Below, one piece after another: positions 1 to 11,470 of a DNA stretch of 64,000 bases. Below the pieces are notes generated by a model. It ran no database searches and was not told where the DNA came from. It saw only the letters and a program-made list of their open reading frames with translations. The stretch covers positions 3,200 to 67,199 of the forward strand of contig MNCI01001848.1 in assembly GCA_015680685.1 (NCBI GenBank), in the 5' to 3' direction. How positions within the stretch are numbered: the first letter of the stretch is position 1; every line of letters starts with the position of its first letter. The DNA comes from Gnetum montanum. Taxonomy: Eukaryota; Streptophyta; Gnetopsida; Gnetales; Gnetaceae. Position numbers and translations under genes: made by a program.

Positions 1-73
1 AATATGGAAAATTAAAACAACAATAGGGAATTTAAAATAATGATGAGAGATTTTGAAATTTTTTCTTCCACCT

Positions 74-956
74 TGATGAAATTTCAAATAAGGTGATTAT
101 GTCGATGCATGCCCGTCAATGCAACCTCATTGACGCATTCCTATCAACGCATCTTAGGATGCATTGGTGCATGTGTGTTGATGTTGATCTAGCCATTGCT
201 TATATAAGTGTGCATACCCATCACATTTATGAAATCGTTTAGACAATACCTTAGTGAGACTCTTAGAGTTTCTTTTCATAGAAGTTAGCAAACTTTTCCC
301 TATGAATGCCCACAACATGGCTTACTATTTGAGTGCAATATGTACATAGACATAGTTGCATGAACAATAATAAAATCAAGATTTTTTCTATTCATTACAA
401 CACTTGGATTAATTTAAGTTTATTTTTTAGTATTTTATCTTGAATGCAATTTGCTTTCTTACATTAAGTATTTAATATTTTAATTTGCAATTAACATGAG
501 TGTGACCACTTTGAGCATAATATATTAATGCTTAGTAATCCTAGTAGTGGATACTTGGTACACATAATAGTAAACACATAGTAATCCAACAGTGTTAGTA
601 AACATTTAGGATGTGTACAAAAAGTGGAAACGGATGCTCCACCTTTAGGATAATTAGTTGATTAAGTTGTTAATTAATTTTTTAATTTAAACATTAAATC
701 TTTTTTATTTAATCATCTCATAGATAAAGAAAACAATAAAAATTATAAAAATAAACATTCTACACCTTGATCACACTTAACCATACCAATAGATAACACA
801 AGTGTTGATTGGGAAGACAACGATTAGTAACCATGTCTTTCATCATGTAAGGATATAGGCCACTTAGGTAAAATATAGTCCATAGAATTTGACCAAATTG
901 TGCATACACACTAGTGAATTGTATCATTAGGCATAGGGAATAACCATTACTCATCA
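74..956 (+). repeat. R1 5' LTR
   Basis: 883-bp LTR opening with TGATGAAA and closing with CTCATCA, directly followed by a PBS. The first 130 bases contain several TGATG/GATGCAT-type repeats. A TATA box (TATATAAG) lies at 200-208. It aligns with the minus-strand LTR of R4 at about 80% by eye, for example in the blocks around the TATA box and around GACCACTTTGAGCATAA. Confidence 0.8.
200..208 (+). promoter_or_regulatory. TATA box of R1 5' LTR
   Basis: TTATATAAG sits about 125 bp into the LTR, in the position expected for the U3 promoter. The homologous motif is present in the R4 LTR (minus strand). Confidence 0.5.
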
Positions 957-957
957 T

Positions 958-975
958 TGATGTTGTTGCCAAGGA
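958..975 (+). other. R1 primer-binding site (tRNA-Asp type)
   Basis: One base after the LTR terminus there is a decayed TGG-N-GCC-type site (TGATGTTGTTGCCAAGGA). The intact form in R3 is TGGCGCCATTGCCGAGGA, complementary to the 3' end of plant tRNA-Asp. That primer is typical of Athila elements. Confidence 0.65.
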
Positions 976-1099
976 CACATATTAGCTAAGTGAACAAATA
1001 ATAGTTAGCTAGCGAAGTCATACAAAGTCATTGTAAAAGTAAATGACACATCATCTTTAAAATAATAATAATAATATTTTATTAAGGCACACTATATCA

Positions 1100-2280
1100 A
1101 AAAAAAAACTAAGATATCTTCTTCTCACAAGAATAATTGATCACTTGCTAATAACTCTAACCAACAATATGATAGATCTAAAAAGAATGTTGATGAGCAC
1201 CTCAACAACTGAAGGTGTATATGCATATCTAGATCCCTATTATATGGATTTCACTTTCATCTTCCATCATGATGAACAACTATGTTGAAGAGATTTGACA
1301 GGCAATGTTGTGTTGCCTCTCGATCATTATGTTCATTCAATGCTCATGGTAGCTCTCATAAAACTAGGGCTTGAACTAGTAGGCCCAAATTACCAAGTAG
1401 CGAGGCACCTTTCCAAAGATTATTAGCCAATAGAGGCCCAACTTAGAAAGATCAATGCATAGAGGCATGCCATGAAGCCTTCAAGGGCAAACAGATCCTA
1501 ATTCCACTATTTTTGCAATTACAAAAGAAGGGTCCAGAATTTCACTTAGGGCAATCTCAACATCAAGGTCCTCCTTCATTTAGTGAGGATAATACAACTC
1601 ATAAGTAGTTACAATCAACCTTGGTACATAACCAAAGTGAAGGAAGAATTGGTTCCAAAACCAAAGAATCCTTAAGGTAGAGGTTCCCTAATCATTCACA
1701 ATGAGTACAACTAAGAGACCAAAGGATCATCACTCTCATAATCCTTCACCTTCATCATTCTCCTCATCATCAAATTTTGACAAAAGAAAAGATGATCAAG
1801 ACCGAAGGAAAAATGATCAAGGCTGAGATAGAGATAACAGAAGCCCCCATCATGGAGATGGAAGGACCCCATCATGAAGCATCATTAGGAAATAAGGCAT
1901 AACATGCCACATCATAGGAGCCATGACCATGATAGGGGCCACCATGAACATAATAATTATGATGAACCACTACCTGCCATGAGAAGCATGTAAAACATTT
2001 TTGAGATACTTTACATTTTTACCAGGCATCAAAGGCATAGTGAAATCAAGCAACTTAAAATGAATAATATTCCTAAGTTTGAAGGAGGGTATAATGTTGA
2101 TCCACAACATTATTTGCAAGTCTTCCATGATGCCTATTCCTTACAAAATATTGACAATGAGTAACAGAAACGCAAATTATTCCTCGAGACACTTATCAAA
2201 GAAGGTAAAAGTTAGTACCAACCTTTAGAGCTGAAATCTATCCAAGATGGAGTACAATGCTGGAGTTGTTCAATGATAAG
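1100..2280 (+). pseudogene. R1 gag remnant
   Basis: This is a decayed Gag. Around 1240-1330 it encodes a segment like the N-terminal Gag segment of R5 (FTFIFHHDEQLC, then a stop where R5 has W). Around 2040-2280 it encodes the retrotransposon-Gag core, readable as MNNIPKFEGGYNVDPQHYL and ELFNDK. Several stops are TAG or TAA where the R5 copy has TGG or CAG/CAA. The reading frame is cut exactly at 2280 by the insertion of R2. About 1340-2030 is low-complexity H/S/R-rich coding sequence, poorly preserved. It is not translatable as a product. Confidence 0.7.
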
Positions 2281-2412
2281 TGATGAGTCATGTTCAATTG
2301 GCTACGTTGACGAGGTAGCCTCATTGATGAGGCCTAGTCGATGCACCTTATCATGCATTAACGAGGCTTCATCAAAGTAGTGTTTGTTTTTGGCTATAAA
2401 TACATTCCTACT
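2281..2412 (+). repeat. R2 5' LTR, first part (interrupted by R3)
   Basis: It opens with TGATGAGTCATG and matches the start of the R2 3' LTR at 20340. It includes GAGGC/CATCGA-type repeats and a TATA box, then stops at 2412 at the R3 insertion. The LTR resumes at 8104 after the duplicated bases CTACT (2408-2412 and 8099-8103). Confidence 0.85.
2394..2402 (+). promoter_or_regulatory. TATA box of R2 5' LTR
   Basis: CTATAAATA, matched by the same motif at 20440-20448 in the 3' LTR. R3 is inserted only about 11 bp downstream, so this promoter is physically separated from the element it would have driven. Confidence 0.6.
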
Positions 2413-3267
2413 TGATGAGTGACAAGGTACCCTTAGACTCAACCATACGAATACAAGTGTTTCATGCATGATTCGATTGAACTTGGTAGACGAGCTAGTT
2501 GTGGTATCTAGATAGTTACTCATGATCGCAGTTCACTGTCTTCCAACTTGGACTAGTATTTTCTTTGTCACGTATGGTTTAGTCTAGAGTGAGGTGTATG
2601 ATGTATTCCTAAACTAATGCTGCTCCTAGAGGCAATGGAAAATAATCTTAGCTAAGCTAGGAGGAAAAGGGAGAGAGAGTTATGCTAAGAGGAGATAGGG
2701 GAAGAGAGTCTAAACTAGCCTAAGTGTAATGAGCATCTATTTCTTAATCATCCGTACACATCTTGGACCTTGTGTATGACTACCATTGGGATTACCAAGC
2801 GCATGGCCTAGGTATGCTACTGGGATACCAAGTAGTTGCACTTAAATGCTTGTGATTAAGTTGTACTCATTCTGTGTTTAATAGGAGTTAAGAGTAAAGA
2901 GACATTAATTAAGAAAGTAATTAAATAATTAAACTAAGTGAATGCTGCAATGATGAAGTAATCTCAATCTTTATTTTTGGTCATGTGCATGTCCAAGTAC
3001 GTCACACTCGAATAAAGGATGCCATATAATTACAATCATCACACTGTAGGCATGCATTGGGGAGAAAGGATTGAGAGGAAAAAACTTGACAAAAAGATCC
3101 TACTCTAATACTAACTAACTATGCCAAACCAAGTGCACCCACCTCTTATTTATAGGCCAGGAGATAGGACACGATATCAGGTATTCGATATTGCATGGTT
3201 TGGATCAGATATCGCGTACTCGATAACGGGGGTCCGATATTGCAACCTATCAGACCATGACTCATCA
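2413..3267 (-). repeat. R3 3' LTR
   Basis: 855-bp LTR (minus orientation) ending in TGATGAG...CTCATCA. A TATA box (CCTATAAATAAG on the minus strand) lies at 3146-3157. Next to it, at 3172-3243, is a cluster of GATATC/CGATAT palindromes. Compared with the 5' copy at 7230-8098 it lacks about 14 bp within this cluster. Confidence 0.9.
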
Positions 3268-3281
3268 TACCCTCACAACTG
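3268..3281 (-). other. R3 polypurine tract
   Basis: Read on the minus strand, the bases before the 3' LTR are purine-rich (GTGAGGGTA) and directly abut TGATGAG. The same GAGGGTA or GGGGTA block precedes the 3' LTRs of R2, R4, R5 and R6. Confidence 0.65.
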
Positions 3282-3419
3282 AATAACAACTTGTCCTTGA
3301 GTCAAAGAAAGTGAGGAACAAGTTCAATTGATTACATAGTGGATAGATATGGGATTATTAACTAACTAGAAATTTATTGATGCCATAGTCGAGATTTGAG
3401 CACAACAAAATTGGGACAC

Positions 3420-3884
3420 AGACATAGAAGATAAAACTTGTGGAACTCATGGGATCCTTGGTGGTGGTAGCTCCTCCATGGATGCCTTTCCTTTGTTTTG
3501 GGCTCTAGGCTTTTGAGATTAATACCATTGAAGAAGCACCTAATGTTTCTCCTCTTCTATCCATGGATTATGAGCCTTCCATGTCGATGTTCCAATGTTT
3601 GATGGAGTTGGCACTTTCCATGAACATGGCAGCTACGGGAACACTTGATTAGATTTGACATGCCATGTCACAAATAGTTGTCATTCCTCTTCATAGGCTT
3701 GGGCCTTAACTTCAACACCTTTTGCTTGGCTAGATTGTGTAGTGACAAGAGTTCCCTGATGGATGCTGAATGATTGTGCCTCCTACTTAGCATGTTCTAC
3801 ATGAGGTCCTTGGCCTTTGCCTCCCCTTGGTTATTTAGTTGCACCTTGAGAAGTTCCTCCTTGTTGTCCTCCTTTAGGGGTCAT
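3420..3884 (-). pseudogene. R3 accessory-ORF remnant
   Basis: On the minus strand an ATG at 3884 starts MTPKGGQQGGTSQGATK and continues through a few stops (TAG where CAG is likely) for about 75 codons. The frame then shifts into a Q/E/K-rich tail ending near GKASMEELPPPRIP. The start lies directly after GTGTGATTGTAG, a good 3' splice site. The N-terminal part resembles the start of the accessory ORF of R2 (17248), which is also K/Q/G-rich. Most of the ORF, including the transposon-protein-like domain and the coiled coil, is deleted. The function is unknown. Confidence 0.5.
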
Positions 3885-5101
3885 CTACAATCACACAAAG
3901 ATCAATTGTTAGTAAGGTTATTAAAAGAAGTTCAATGATTTCATACCTTACTCATTACCTTTAATAAATGTTGAATTCTTTGCTTAGTGTGATTTTAGAG
4001 TTAGAAATTTTTTCAAGGAAGTTATCCTAAAAGTTTAATGTCGGACCTAATTTGTTTAGGTGACACATAAAAGGATATGTAATGGTTTTGAGGAACATTT
4101 GATAAAATAATTGACAAAGGAAAGAATAGATTTGGCAATGAAGTACTCAGAGGGTGTAAAATGATGTGGTGGTGTGCAACAAATACAAATTACAAAAGTC
4201 ACGTAAGTGGGTCCTTCCCAAAGCAGGTTCCAACCTATAATGCCCTTGTGTAACCACACATTAAAATGTTTGTAGGTACTAGAAGGGTTAAATGTAATCT
4301 ACATCGATGCAACAAAACACACACATGTAGATACCACTGTGATGAGGTATAAATTCAACACTACACAAGTCATGAGTCCCAATTACATGAACAGCGAGGT
4401 GAGACAAATTGGAGAAGGGATTGTAGAGATTGGGATGTGAGGTAACTGACCTAGGGCATAATGAATATTGAGTGTAGAGCATGATTAATGTGTCATTAAC
4501 CTATTGCTCCAAAATCAGGACCAAGTCCATTTCTTTGATCAGTGACATCGCATTGTTTCTTCCTAATGATATACAACCATAAGAGCATCATGATAGCAAG
4601 GAGTACAATCACTTGGTGTTTTGTGCAAGGGAGGAATGATTCTATGGCACACACTTTTTTACTTACTTTTTTTCTCTTCTCTCTCTTTTTTTTTGAAGTA
4701 TTTCTCAATCTAGAGAATCTGCCTACCTTTGGGCATGGGTGCATGTATTTCTAGTGGGACCCCCTAGAATAGCATTATTTTTTCTAGTTGAGTGCCTTTT
4801 GATTACTCTTACTTCCATTTTTCATTAGATTTACAAGGATATTAGTACAACCTAGCTACATGATAACTCTTACAAATGCCACCAAAGAGAATCCACAAGT
4901 CCCCTTGATGTCACACCTTGGCCATTCCTTCTTGGTCCATCATTCTTCACTCTGNATGAGTGCTTTATTCGTAGATGAGATTACTGATAAAAAGATAAAA
5001 CAATAATTAAAAAGATGAAACAACAATAATTGAAAATGAAAAACTGGAAAACAAAAAATTATAAAATTAAAGAAACAAAAAATATTTATTAATCCTGCTT
5101 A
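3885..5101 (-). other. R3 non-coding interior
   Basis: AT-rich stretch between gag and the accessory-ORF remnant, with T- and A-rich runs (4660-4700, 4980-5090) and one ambiguous base at 4955. Overlapping ORFs on both strands at 4496-4754 are only open by chance. I see no protease or RT motif. It corresponds to the region of R2 in which pol would lie, now deleted, plus the spacer before the accessory ORF. Confidence 0.6.
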
Positions 5102-7094
5102 TTAGAATGGAGGATACTCTCCATAATTAAATGGTTGAGCATAGCTAGGATTAATAAATGAAAGGTTGGAATCCTTGCATGTTGGAAATATTGGGACCTA
5201 GTCATACTTATTCCATTGGGGTTCACACACTTGATTATAGTAAGCATAGTGGGGAAATTTATAAGATGTAGTTAATTGATGAGTGGTTGACCCACTATGG
5301 CATTATTGACCATAAGATGGCATGCAAGGATCGATCTGTCTCCCTTGGTGGCTATATTCATTGGTTCCCATGGTTGGAGTAGTGGTTGGTGGTCCAAAGA
5401 AAGTAACATGAGGTGCTGGGTTCGAGGAGGGAGCTACACCATAGTGTTGGACTTGTGTTGGGTTGGAAGGTGTAGTGGGCTCAAAATTATGTTGTCCCTT
5501 CTTATGGTCATGCCTAAAGAAGGGGCATCTTCAGTGTTGAGGACATTCCCCATTGTTGTTGTCAGTAGTAGCACAAGTAACATTCGTGGGTTGGTGTTGT
5601 GGTGCAAAACCCTCTGGAACAATTGGTGACAATGAAGAAGGAGGTGAATGATGAGAATATTGAGTTTGAGGAAGAGTGTAATGTACCCAAGGTGGTGGTC
5701 CTGTTGGATAGGATATGGGTTGATAGTATTTAGGAGAATAATAATAATGTGGTGAGATAGAGTATGTTGACCCAGTTGGGGAAACAGGATGTTGGCCTTG
5801 ATAAGCACTTAAATTCAGATGGTATGAAAGGTGTGACCAGTTTGGGGATGGCCTCCCCCACAACTGGGATTGTTACCATTGTGATTGAACACAATGACTT
5901 TGTATGAACATTGGATGTAACACTCTTTCCCAATGCTCCTGTAAATGTGACAAGACTAGGCATTGGCCCTTAGGGTGATCATACAAGGCAAATGTTACAT
6001 TGATATGTATGATTGGCAGTTAAGTTCTTATTCTCTTCTACCCTTCTTTCTAAATGTCTAAAGGTGTTTTGTCCTGCTTCTTGGGTCATTATAACTCTAC
6101 CTCCAATAATGTTGACATATTCTCCACATTTTTCATGCATCCATTCCTTCATCTTATTGATCTTTGCCTCAATTTCATCTAGTGATCGTAGTATTGGCAA
6201 AGATGGTTCCACCTCCTTAAGGTGAGTTGATTTCTCCTCTTTTTGATTATGGACCTTTGTTAGATTGAGATTTTGGTCTCATTGAGGTTTTTCAGCATTC
6301 TCCCATTTAGCCATTTCTCCTTCTTTTGCTAGCCACTTAATAAGCTCTTGGAATTGATGGGTTCATAGTTCATGTAATTGACCTTGGGCATACATCCCTA
6401 GAGTGTCCCTTGTTTCATAATGTAGCCCATCTATGATATGGTACATTAGCCTCTCTTCGGAGAACCCATGGCTTGGGTAACTGTTTAATAGTGCATAATA
6501 TCTATTTAAGACCATGTCCAAGGATTCATGTTTTACTTGTTTCCACTCTTGGATTTGTTTCCTCAAGGTTGACACTCTCGCATAGGTTTGATATATTTTG
6601 TTGAAGAGTTCTACCATTGTTGGCCAACTTCAAATTGATTTTGGTTTTAGGGACCTATACCATACTTTTTCTCGGCCAATGAGTGTTGTAGGAAAGAGCT
6701 TAAGCTTTTTCCACCCATTATCAATATTGTTCCATACATAGGCACCATGGAAGGCTTGTAAATGATGTTGTGGGTCTAAATCGTAGCCTCCTGAAAATTT
6801 GGGAAAGTTGTTTAAATCAAGCCTAGGTAGAAAACTTTCCTTGTGATGCTTATGGGATATTTGAACAACCTCTTGTATTTGCGTTAGGCTTGTAGTGGCC
6901 AGTAGGGGTTCATTGTCATTAGGTAGATTATACATTTATGAGTTGGAACGATGTTTTCTTCTTTTATGTTCATAAGAGACCCCTACATCAGATTGAGTAC
7001 TCCAAACTTCATCTTCTTCATTATCTAATTCATTGGTTCTTTAATGAATTTCCTTACTTGTTTTTGCGTTATCGTAGTCTTGAGAGAGAGACAT
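5102..7094 (-). pseudogene. R3 gag (decayed but nearly full length)
   Basis: Gag starts at the ATG at 7094 (MSLSQDYDNAK), 117 bases after the PBS, and one frame can be followed through stops at about 7043 and 6938. The Gag core covers roughly 6880-6363 (DLNNFPKFSGGYDLDPQHHL, then LFNKIYQTYARVSTLRKQIQ, then YYALLNSYPSHGF). A charged helical stretch follows at 6212-5979 (EIEAKINKMKEWMHEK), which may form a coiled coil. The tail is rich in Y, P, H and S (5863-5102) and ends with GEYPPF and a stop at 5102-5104. No CCHC zinc knuckle is visible. The role would be the particle core protein. This is the only gene R3 retains. Confidence 0.75.
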
Positions 7095-7210
7095 AGTAAT
7101 AAATTTTTGTGTAATTTATTTTTTGCAATTACTTCTTTCTAAAAGATATATCATGAATACCCTGTTACAATGATCTTGTATGATATAACTAATCTAGATA
7201 ATTAGCACCA

Positions 7211-7228
7211 TCCTCGGCAATGGCGCCA
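7211..7228 (-). other. R3 primer-binding site (tRNA-Asp)
   Basis: Read on the minus strand: TGGCGCCATTGCCGAGGA, one base after the end of the 5' LTR. It is the best preserved PBS in the window and complements the 3' end of plant tRNA-Asp, as in Athila elements. Confidence 0.85.
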
Positions 7229-7229
7229 A

Positions 7230-8098
7230 TGATGAGTGGCGAGGTACCCCTACACTCAACCATACGAATATAAGTGTTTCACGCACGATTCGGTCGAACT
7301 CCACAAACAGGATAGTTATGGTATCTAGATTATTACTCATGATCACAGTTCACTATCTTCCCACATGGACTAGTATTTTCTTTATCATGTATGATTTATT
7401 CTAGAGTGAGGTGTATGATGTATTCCTAAACTAATGCTATTCATGGAGGTAATGGAAAATAATCTTAGCTAAGCTAGGAGGAAAAGGGAGAGAGAGTTAT
7501 GCTAAGAGGAGATAGGGGAAGAGAGTCTAAACTAGCCTAAGTGCAATGAGCATCCATTCCTTAATCATCTATACACATCTTAGACCTCATGTATTACTAC
7601 CATTGGGATTACCAAGCGCATGACCTAGGTAAGCTACTGGGATACCAAGTAGTTACACTTAAATGCTTGTGATTAGGTTGTACTCATTCCGCATTTAATA
7701 AGAGTTAAGGGTAAAGAGATATTAATTAAGAAATCAATTAAATAATTAAACTAAGTGAATGCTGCAATGATGAATTAATCTTGATCTTTATTTTTGGTCA
7801 TGTGTGTGTCCAAGTACGTCACACTCGAATAAAGGATGCCATACAATTACAATCATCACACTGCAGGCATGCATTGGGGAGAAAGGGCTGAGAGGAAAAA
7901 AATTGACAAAAAGATCCTACTCTAATACTAACTGACTATGCCAAATCAAGTGCATCCACCTCTTCTTTATAGGTGAGGAGATAATACACGATATCGAGTA
8001 TTCGATATCACATGGTTTGGATCCAATGTTGCGTACTCAATAACGGGGGTCTGATATCAAGGGTTCAATATCACGACCTATCAAACCATGACTCATCA
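7230..8098 (-). repeat. R3 5' LTR
   Basis: 869-bp LTR in minus orientation, with termini TGATGAG...CTCATCA. It pairs with 2413-3267. The TATA region (7961-7973) is altered relative to the 3' copy. A GATATC/CGATAT palindrome cluster lies at 7985-8080. Confidence 0.9.
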
Positions 8099-8103
8099 CT
8101 ACT

Positions 8104-8881
8104 AATCACATTTATGGAAATAGAGATTGTAGTTGCAATGAAGCTCTTGTAGTTTTTCCATTTGAAAGTTAGAATTTTTCTCCCAAGTGCCTATAACAAG
8201 AGTCATTGAGTGCATAGATCTTTATTCAAGCATTGTTGTACCTAAGCATGACAGTGTGTGCAACAATAAAGATGAGCTTTCTGATAAATGTTGCAACACT
8301 TTGGATAGATTAAATATTTTATTTATGCGTTAAATGTTTTTAATTATCTAATTAATGTTTCCAATTATTTATTAAATGTTTCTAGCAATTAAGTTAATGA
8401 AGTGATTAAGTAAGATAGATTAAACACATAAGTATGACCACTTTGAGTGTAACATGTATTCACCTGGTAATCCCAACAACGTTATTGCTTAATACGCTAA
8501 CTAGCATAGTGCTTGGTTGCCTAGCAGTGCATACATGGGTTTAGGATGCATACAGAGAGTGGGACCAGATGCTTATGTTAGGACTAGTTAGACATTAGTT
8601 AATTAGTTAAATTAAATTAGCTAGTTCAACCACTTTATTTCTCTTTAAGCACCAAAATCATAAAATATAAAATGATAAAAATTAGATGCCTTAATTACAC
8701 TTAACCATACTAGTGTAAATCACAAGTGTAATTGGGAAGACAACAATGAATCTTAAGGCAAGATTCACTTCCTAGAAGACTAGTGCACCAGAAACGGTAA
8801 AGTCCATGGAATTTGCTTGGATCATGCGTGAACGCTCTGTGATTTGTATGGTTGGGCATAGGGGTACCTCATTGCCAATAA
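8104..8881 (+). repeat. R2 5' LTR, second part
   Basis: Resumes the R2 LTR after R3 and aligns with 20458-20850 of the 3' LTR (for example TTTTTCCATTTGAAAGTTAG and GTATGACCACTTTGAG). Its 3' terminus is degraded (AATAA instead of CATCA) but lies immediately before the PBS. Confidence 0.8.
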
Positions 8882-8882
8882 T

Positions 8883-8900
8883 TGGCATTGTTGCCAGGGA
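8883..8900 (+). other. R2 primer-binding site
   Basis: TGGCATTGTTGCCAGGGA, a decayed tRNA-Asp-type site directly after the LTR. Confidence 0.7.
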
Positions 8901-9035
8901 CTTTGTCTATTGAAAGCTACACTATTTAGGTTTAAGTGAATACCATTAATATCATTGTATGAACCTCAAGGTCAATATCATTTCTACTATACATAGAACT
9001 ATTAAGGACACTGATAATTTTATTTGTTTTGAAAA

Positions 9036-11470
9036 ATGTCTTCTTCTCACAAGTGCAAAGATGTGAAACCGTCGGTCCCATAGGAGTGTAAAGTGGTATA
9101 TACTCATCCAGATGAGTGTGTACCAGACTTCACCTTCATCTTACATTAGGATGAACAACTACGATGGCGTGATATGGAGGGAAATATTGTCTTGCCCCTC
9201 GATAGGTCTATGCCCAGAATGTTGTTTCAAACTCTTAAGAAGTTGGACATCAAATCTTCATGAAGAATACATTGTGAATGGTTATGACACTCAGAACTAA
9301 TGTCCCACAAAAACAAAACACAAGTGAGATTGATGTCAAGAGAAGCTCCACAAGGCTACGAAAGAGAAACATTTCACTAATCCTTTATTCCTACTAGATC
9401 AAGATGATAACAAGAATCCTCCCATTGAAGGATCCTAGCATGAAGATTCTCTACCCCCTATTATTGGTGATGAGGGTGTGAACCTAAACTTGTGATCCAC
9501 TATTCATAAACTAGGTTCAAGACGAAGTGACACCCGAGGTAGGGACTCAAGCAAGCATCACAATAGCAAAGGATCTAAGGATGATGACCATAATAAGTGA
9601 AAAAGTGATGGTAGATACCGCAGTGGTGGTGACAGTCCACCTTCTTCTTCATCTGATTGCAAACATTCCTCTTCATCTTCCAGTTCTCACAAAAGCCACT
9701 ATCAAAATAATCTTGATGAAGGTGATCAATGAGACAAAAATGACCATGAAGGCCACCAAGACTAAAGTGGTGGCTGAAACCATCATTGACGTCAACAACA
9801 CAATGATGATGATGAACCCCTGTTAGTGACTTGAAGGATGCTCAACATTGCAGAGGCAATTAGAATTCCAACTAGGCATATGAAAGATAGTGAAATCAAG
9901 TGCTTAGACATGAATAATATTTCAAGATTTGAGGGGGGATAAGATCCATAGACACATCTACAAGATTTCCATGATGTTTGTGTCTTACAGAATATAGAAA
10001 ATGAATAGCAAAAACTCAAGCTTTTTCTAAGAACACTCATCAAGGATGCTAAAAGCTAGTACTGGTCTTTGGAATTGGAATCCATTCGTTGATGGAGTAC
10101 CATGCTAGAGATATTTAATGACATATATCAGATGTACTTCCAAATGTCTAATCTGAGAAGGAAAATCCAAGGCTAGAAATAGGGAATACATGAACCCTTG
10201 GATGCTACCATAGGTAGATATTATTCACTCTTACAATAATTCCTTGGTCATGATTATTCTCAAATGGAACAACTTCACCACATCATAGATGGGCTCAAAG
10301 TAGAAAATAGAAGAACTCTTGGGGTATATGCCTAAGGAAGATTGTTTGAACTAAGAGCTCATTAGATCCAAAGGCTAATGGAGTAGGTAGCAAAAGAAGA
10401 AGGTGAGCTACGAAAAAGGAAAAGTGGAGAAGAGTATAATACGAATCCTTCCATCAGAAATGGGAGGTTTGATTTTTCGATGAGGAGGAGTCGTCACTTG
10501 ATGAAGTGGTGAACAGGAAGACCTTGCCCATTCAAAAATCCATTTCTAATATTTGACAAAGGTTGATAAATTATGGGACTCTTTGAATGAAAATTTCAAA
10601 CTGCTATGAAGATCGTTGAAGAATCTAAAGAGTGAAATAGTGATCATAACCATAGAAGGTAAAAAGAAGCTGAACATGCCTACCAAAGAGGTAAGGGCAA
10701 AGATTGTAGTAGTAGAGGAAGTTGTGGAAACTGACTCTGATGATGAAACTGATTATGACATCTATTAATATGAACATCCAAAGGGATGTTGCCCTGTGGT
10801 GTCACACTTACAAGAGTCTAGGATGTATGCATTAAATCCTCAACTAGCACATAAGCAAGCACCTAGACAATTACCTTATCCTCAAGGTAATCTAAGGTAG
10901 TTCCATTAGCAATAACAAGCTTACAATCCAAGTGGAAGTTCTCCACAACCTTATGAACAATACCAACAATGGTATCAACCACAATCATGGGGAATGCCAC
11001 TGCCAAGGCAGCAGTACCCTTATATGCAAGTAGATCCATATGGGTACTATGTTCAGCAACCTATCTCCTTAAGAAGTTCTACAAGTCATACCTCATTTCA
11101 ACATTACTATTACCTTCTAGAGTACCACCAAACAAATTCACCATCTACTTGAGGAAAAAATCCATATCCATACCACCCTTTGCACTTGTTTGCACATACA
11201 CCTCCACCTTCAACCCAGTTACCTCTTGCTCCATCCATGTACATTCCTCCATAGCCACAATAACAAAATGCGATGAGGGTTGTACATTCATAATTGGCTT
11301 TCCAACCAAGTCATCTAGATGATCAATCAAGGAAAAGACCCTTCTTTCAACTCAGCAGTCCTCTACAACCCTCATAATCTAATCTGGTTGATTGTCTTGC
11401 ATCTCCAACACCCTCATCCTCTGCATCAAATACCTTTGAGTTCCCTTCAAACCAAGTGCTACCTTAGATT
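9036..11470 (+). pseudogene. R2 gag
   Basis: Gag begins at ATG 9036 (MSSSHKCKD), matching the R5 start at 24906. An N-terminal conserved segment is at about 9110-9270 (DFTFILH, then DEQLRWRDMEGNIVLP). A low-complexity S/H/K-rich segment covers 9500-9830. The Gag core is at 9890-10410 (LDMNNISRFEGG, LEIFNDIYQMYFQM, HHIIDGLKVENRRTLG). An acidic stretch with a degraded zinc-knuckle-like motif is at 10730-10800 (EHPKGCCPVVSHLQES). A Q/Y/P-rich tail covers 10840-11110. At least ten stops interrupt it, mostly TAG at places where R5 has TGG or CAG. It would have formed the capsid/nucleocapsid. Confidence 0.8.

Larger units (their letters stand above)
74..2280 (+). mobile_element. R1: truncated Athila-like LTR retrotransposon (5' LTR and gag)
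   Basis: This is the 5' part of a Ty3/gypsy element: an LTR (74-956), a tRNA-Asp-type primer-binding site and a decayed gag. It stops at 2280 inside the gag core, in the part encoding LFNDK, where R2 begins with its own LTR terminus. The five bases before the LTR (69-73, CACCT) could be a target duplication, but the other end of R1 is not in the expected place. R1 is assigned to the Athila group because its LTR ends, PBS and gag match R2, whose RT carries the Athila-type MDDFS motif. R4, the 3' part of a similar element on the minus strand, could be a displaced relative, but its LTR differs by roughly a fifth, so the two are probably separate insertions. Confidence 0.75.
2413..8098 (-). mobile_element. 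R3: gag-only Athila-like derivative (non-autonomous), TSD CTACT
   Basis: This is a complete 5,686-bp element in minus orientation. It is flanked by a perfect 5-bp duplication, CTACT (2408-2412 and 8099-8103). Its LTRs are 2413-3267 (3') and 7230-8098 (5'). The interior carries a tRNA-Asp PBS, one gag ORF with stops, a short remnant of the accessory ORF and a PPT. There is no trace of protease, RT, RNase H or integrase. It would have depended on an autonomous relative. The LTRs agree at roughly 93-95% by eye, with one small deletion in the 3' copy. Confidence 0.92.

Noticed and set aside
69-73. CACCT as the R1 target duplication
   Set aside because: The partner copy at the R1 3' end is not in the window, so it cannot be confirmed.
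4496-4754. Overlapping ORFs on both strands
   Set aside because: Low-complexity K/R or F/L runs from a T-rich tract inside R3, with no similarity to element or host proteins.
5297-5629. Plus-strand ORF of 110 codons
   Set aside because: It is antisense to the Y/P-rich gag tail of R3, which explains the sequence better.
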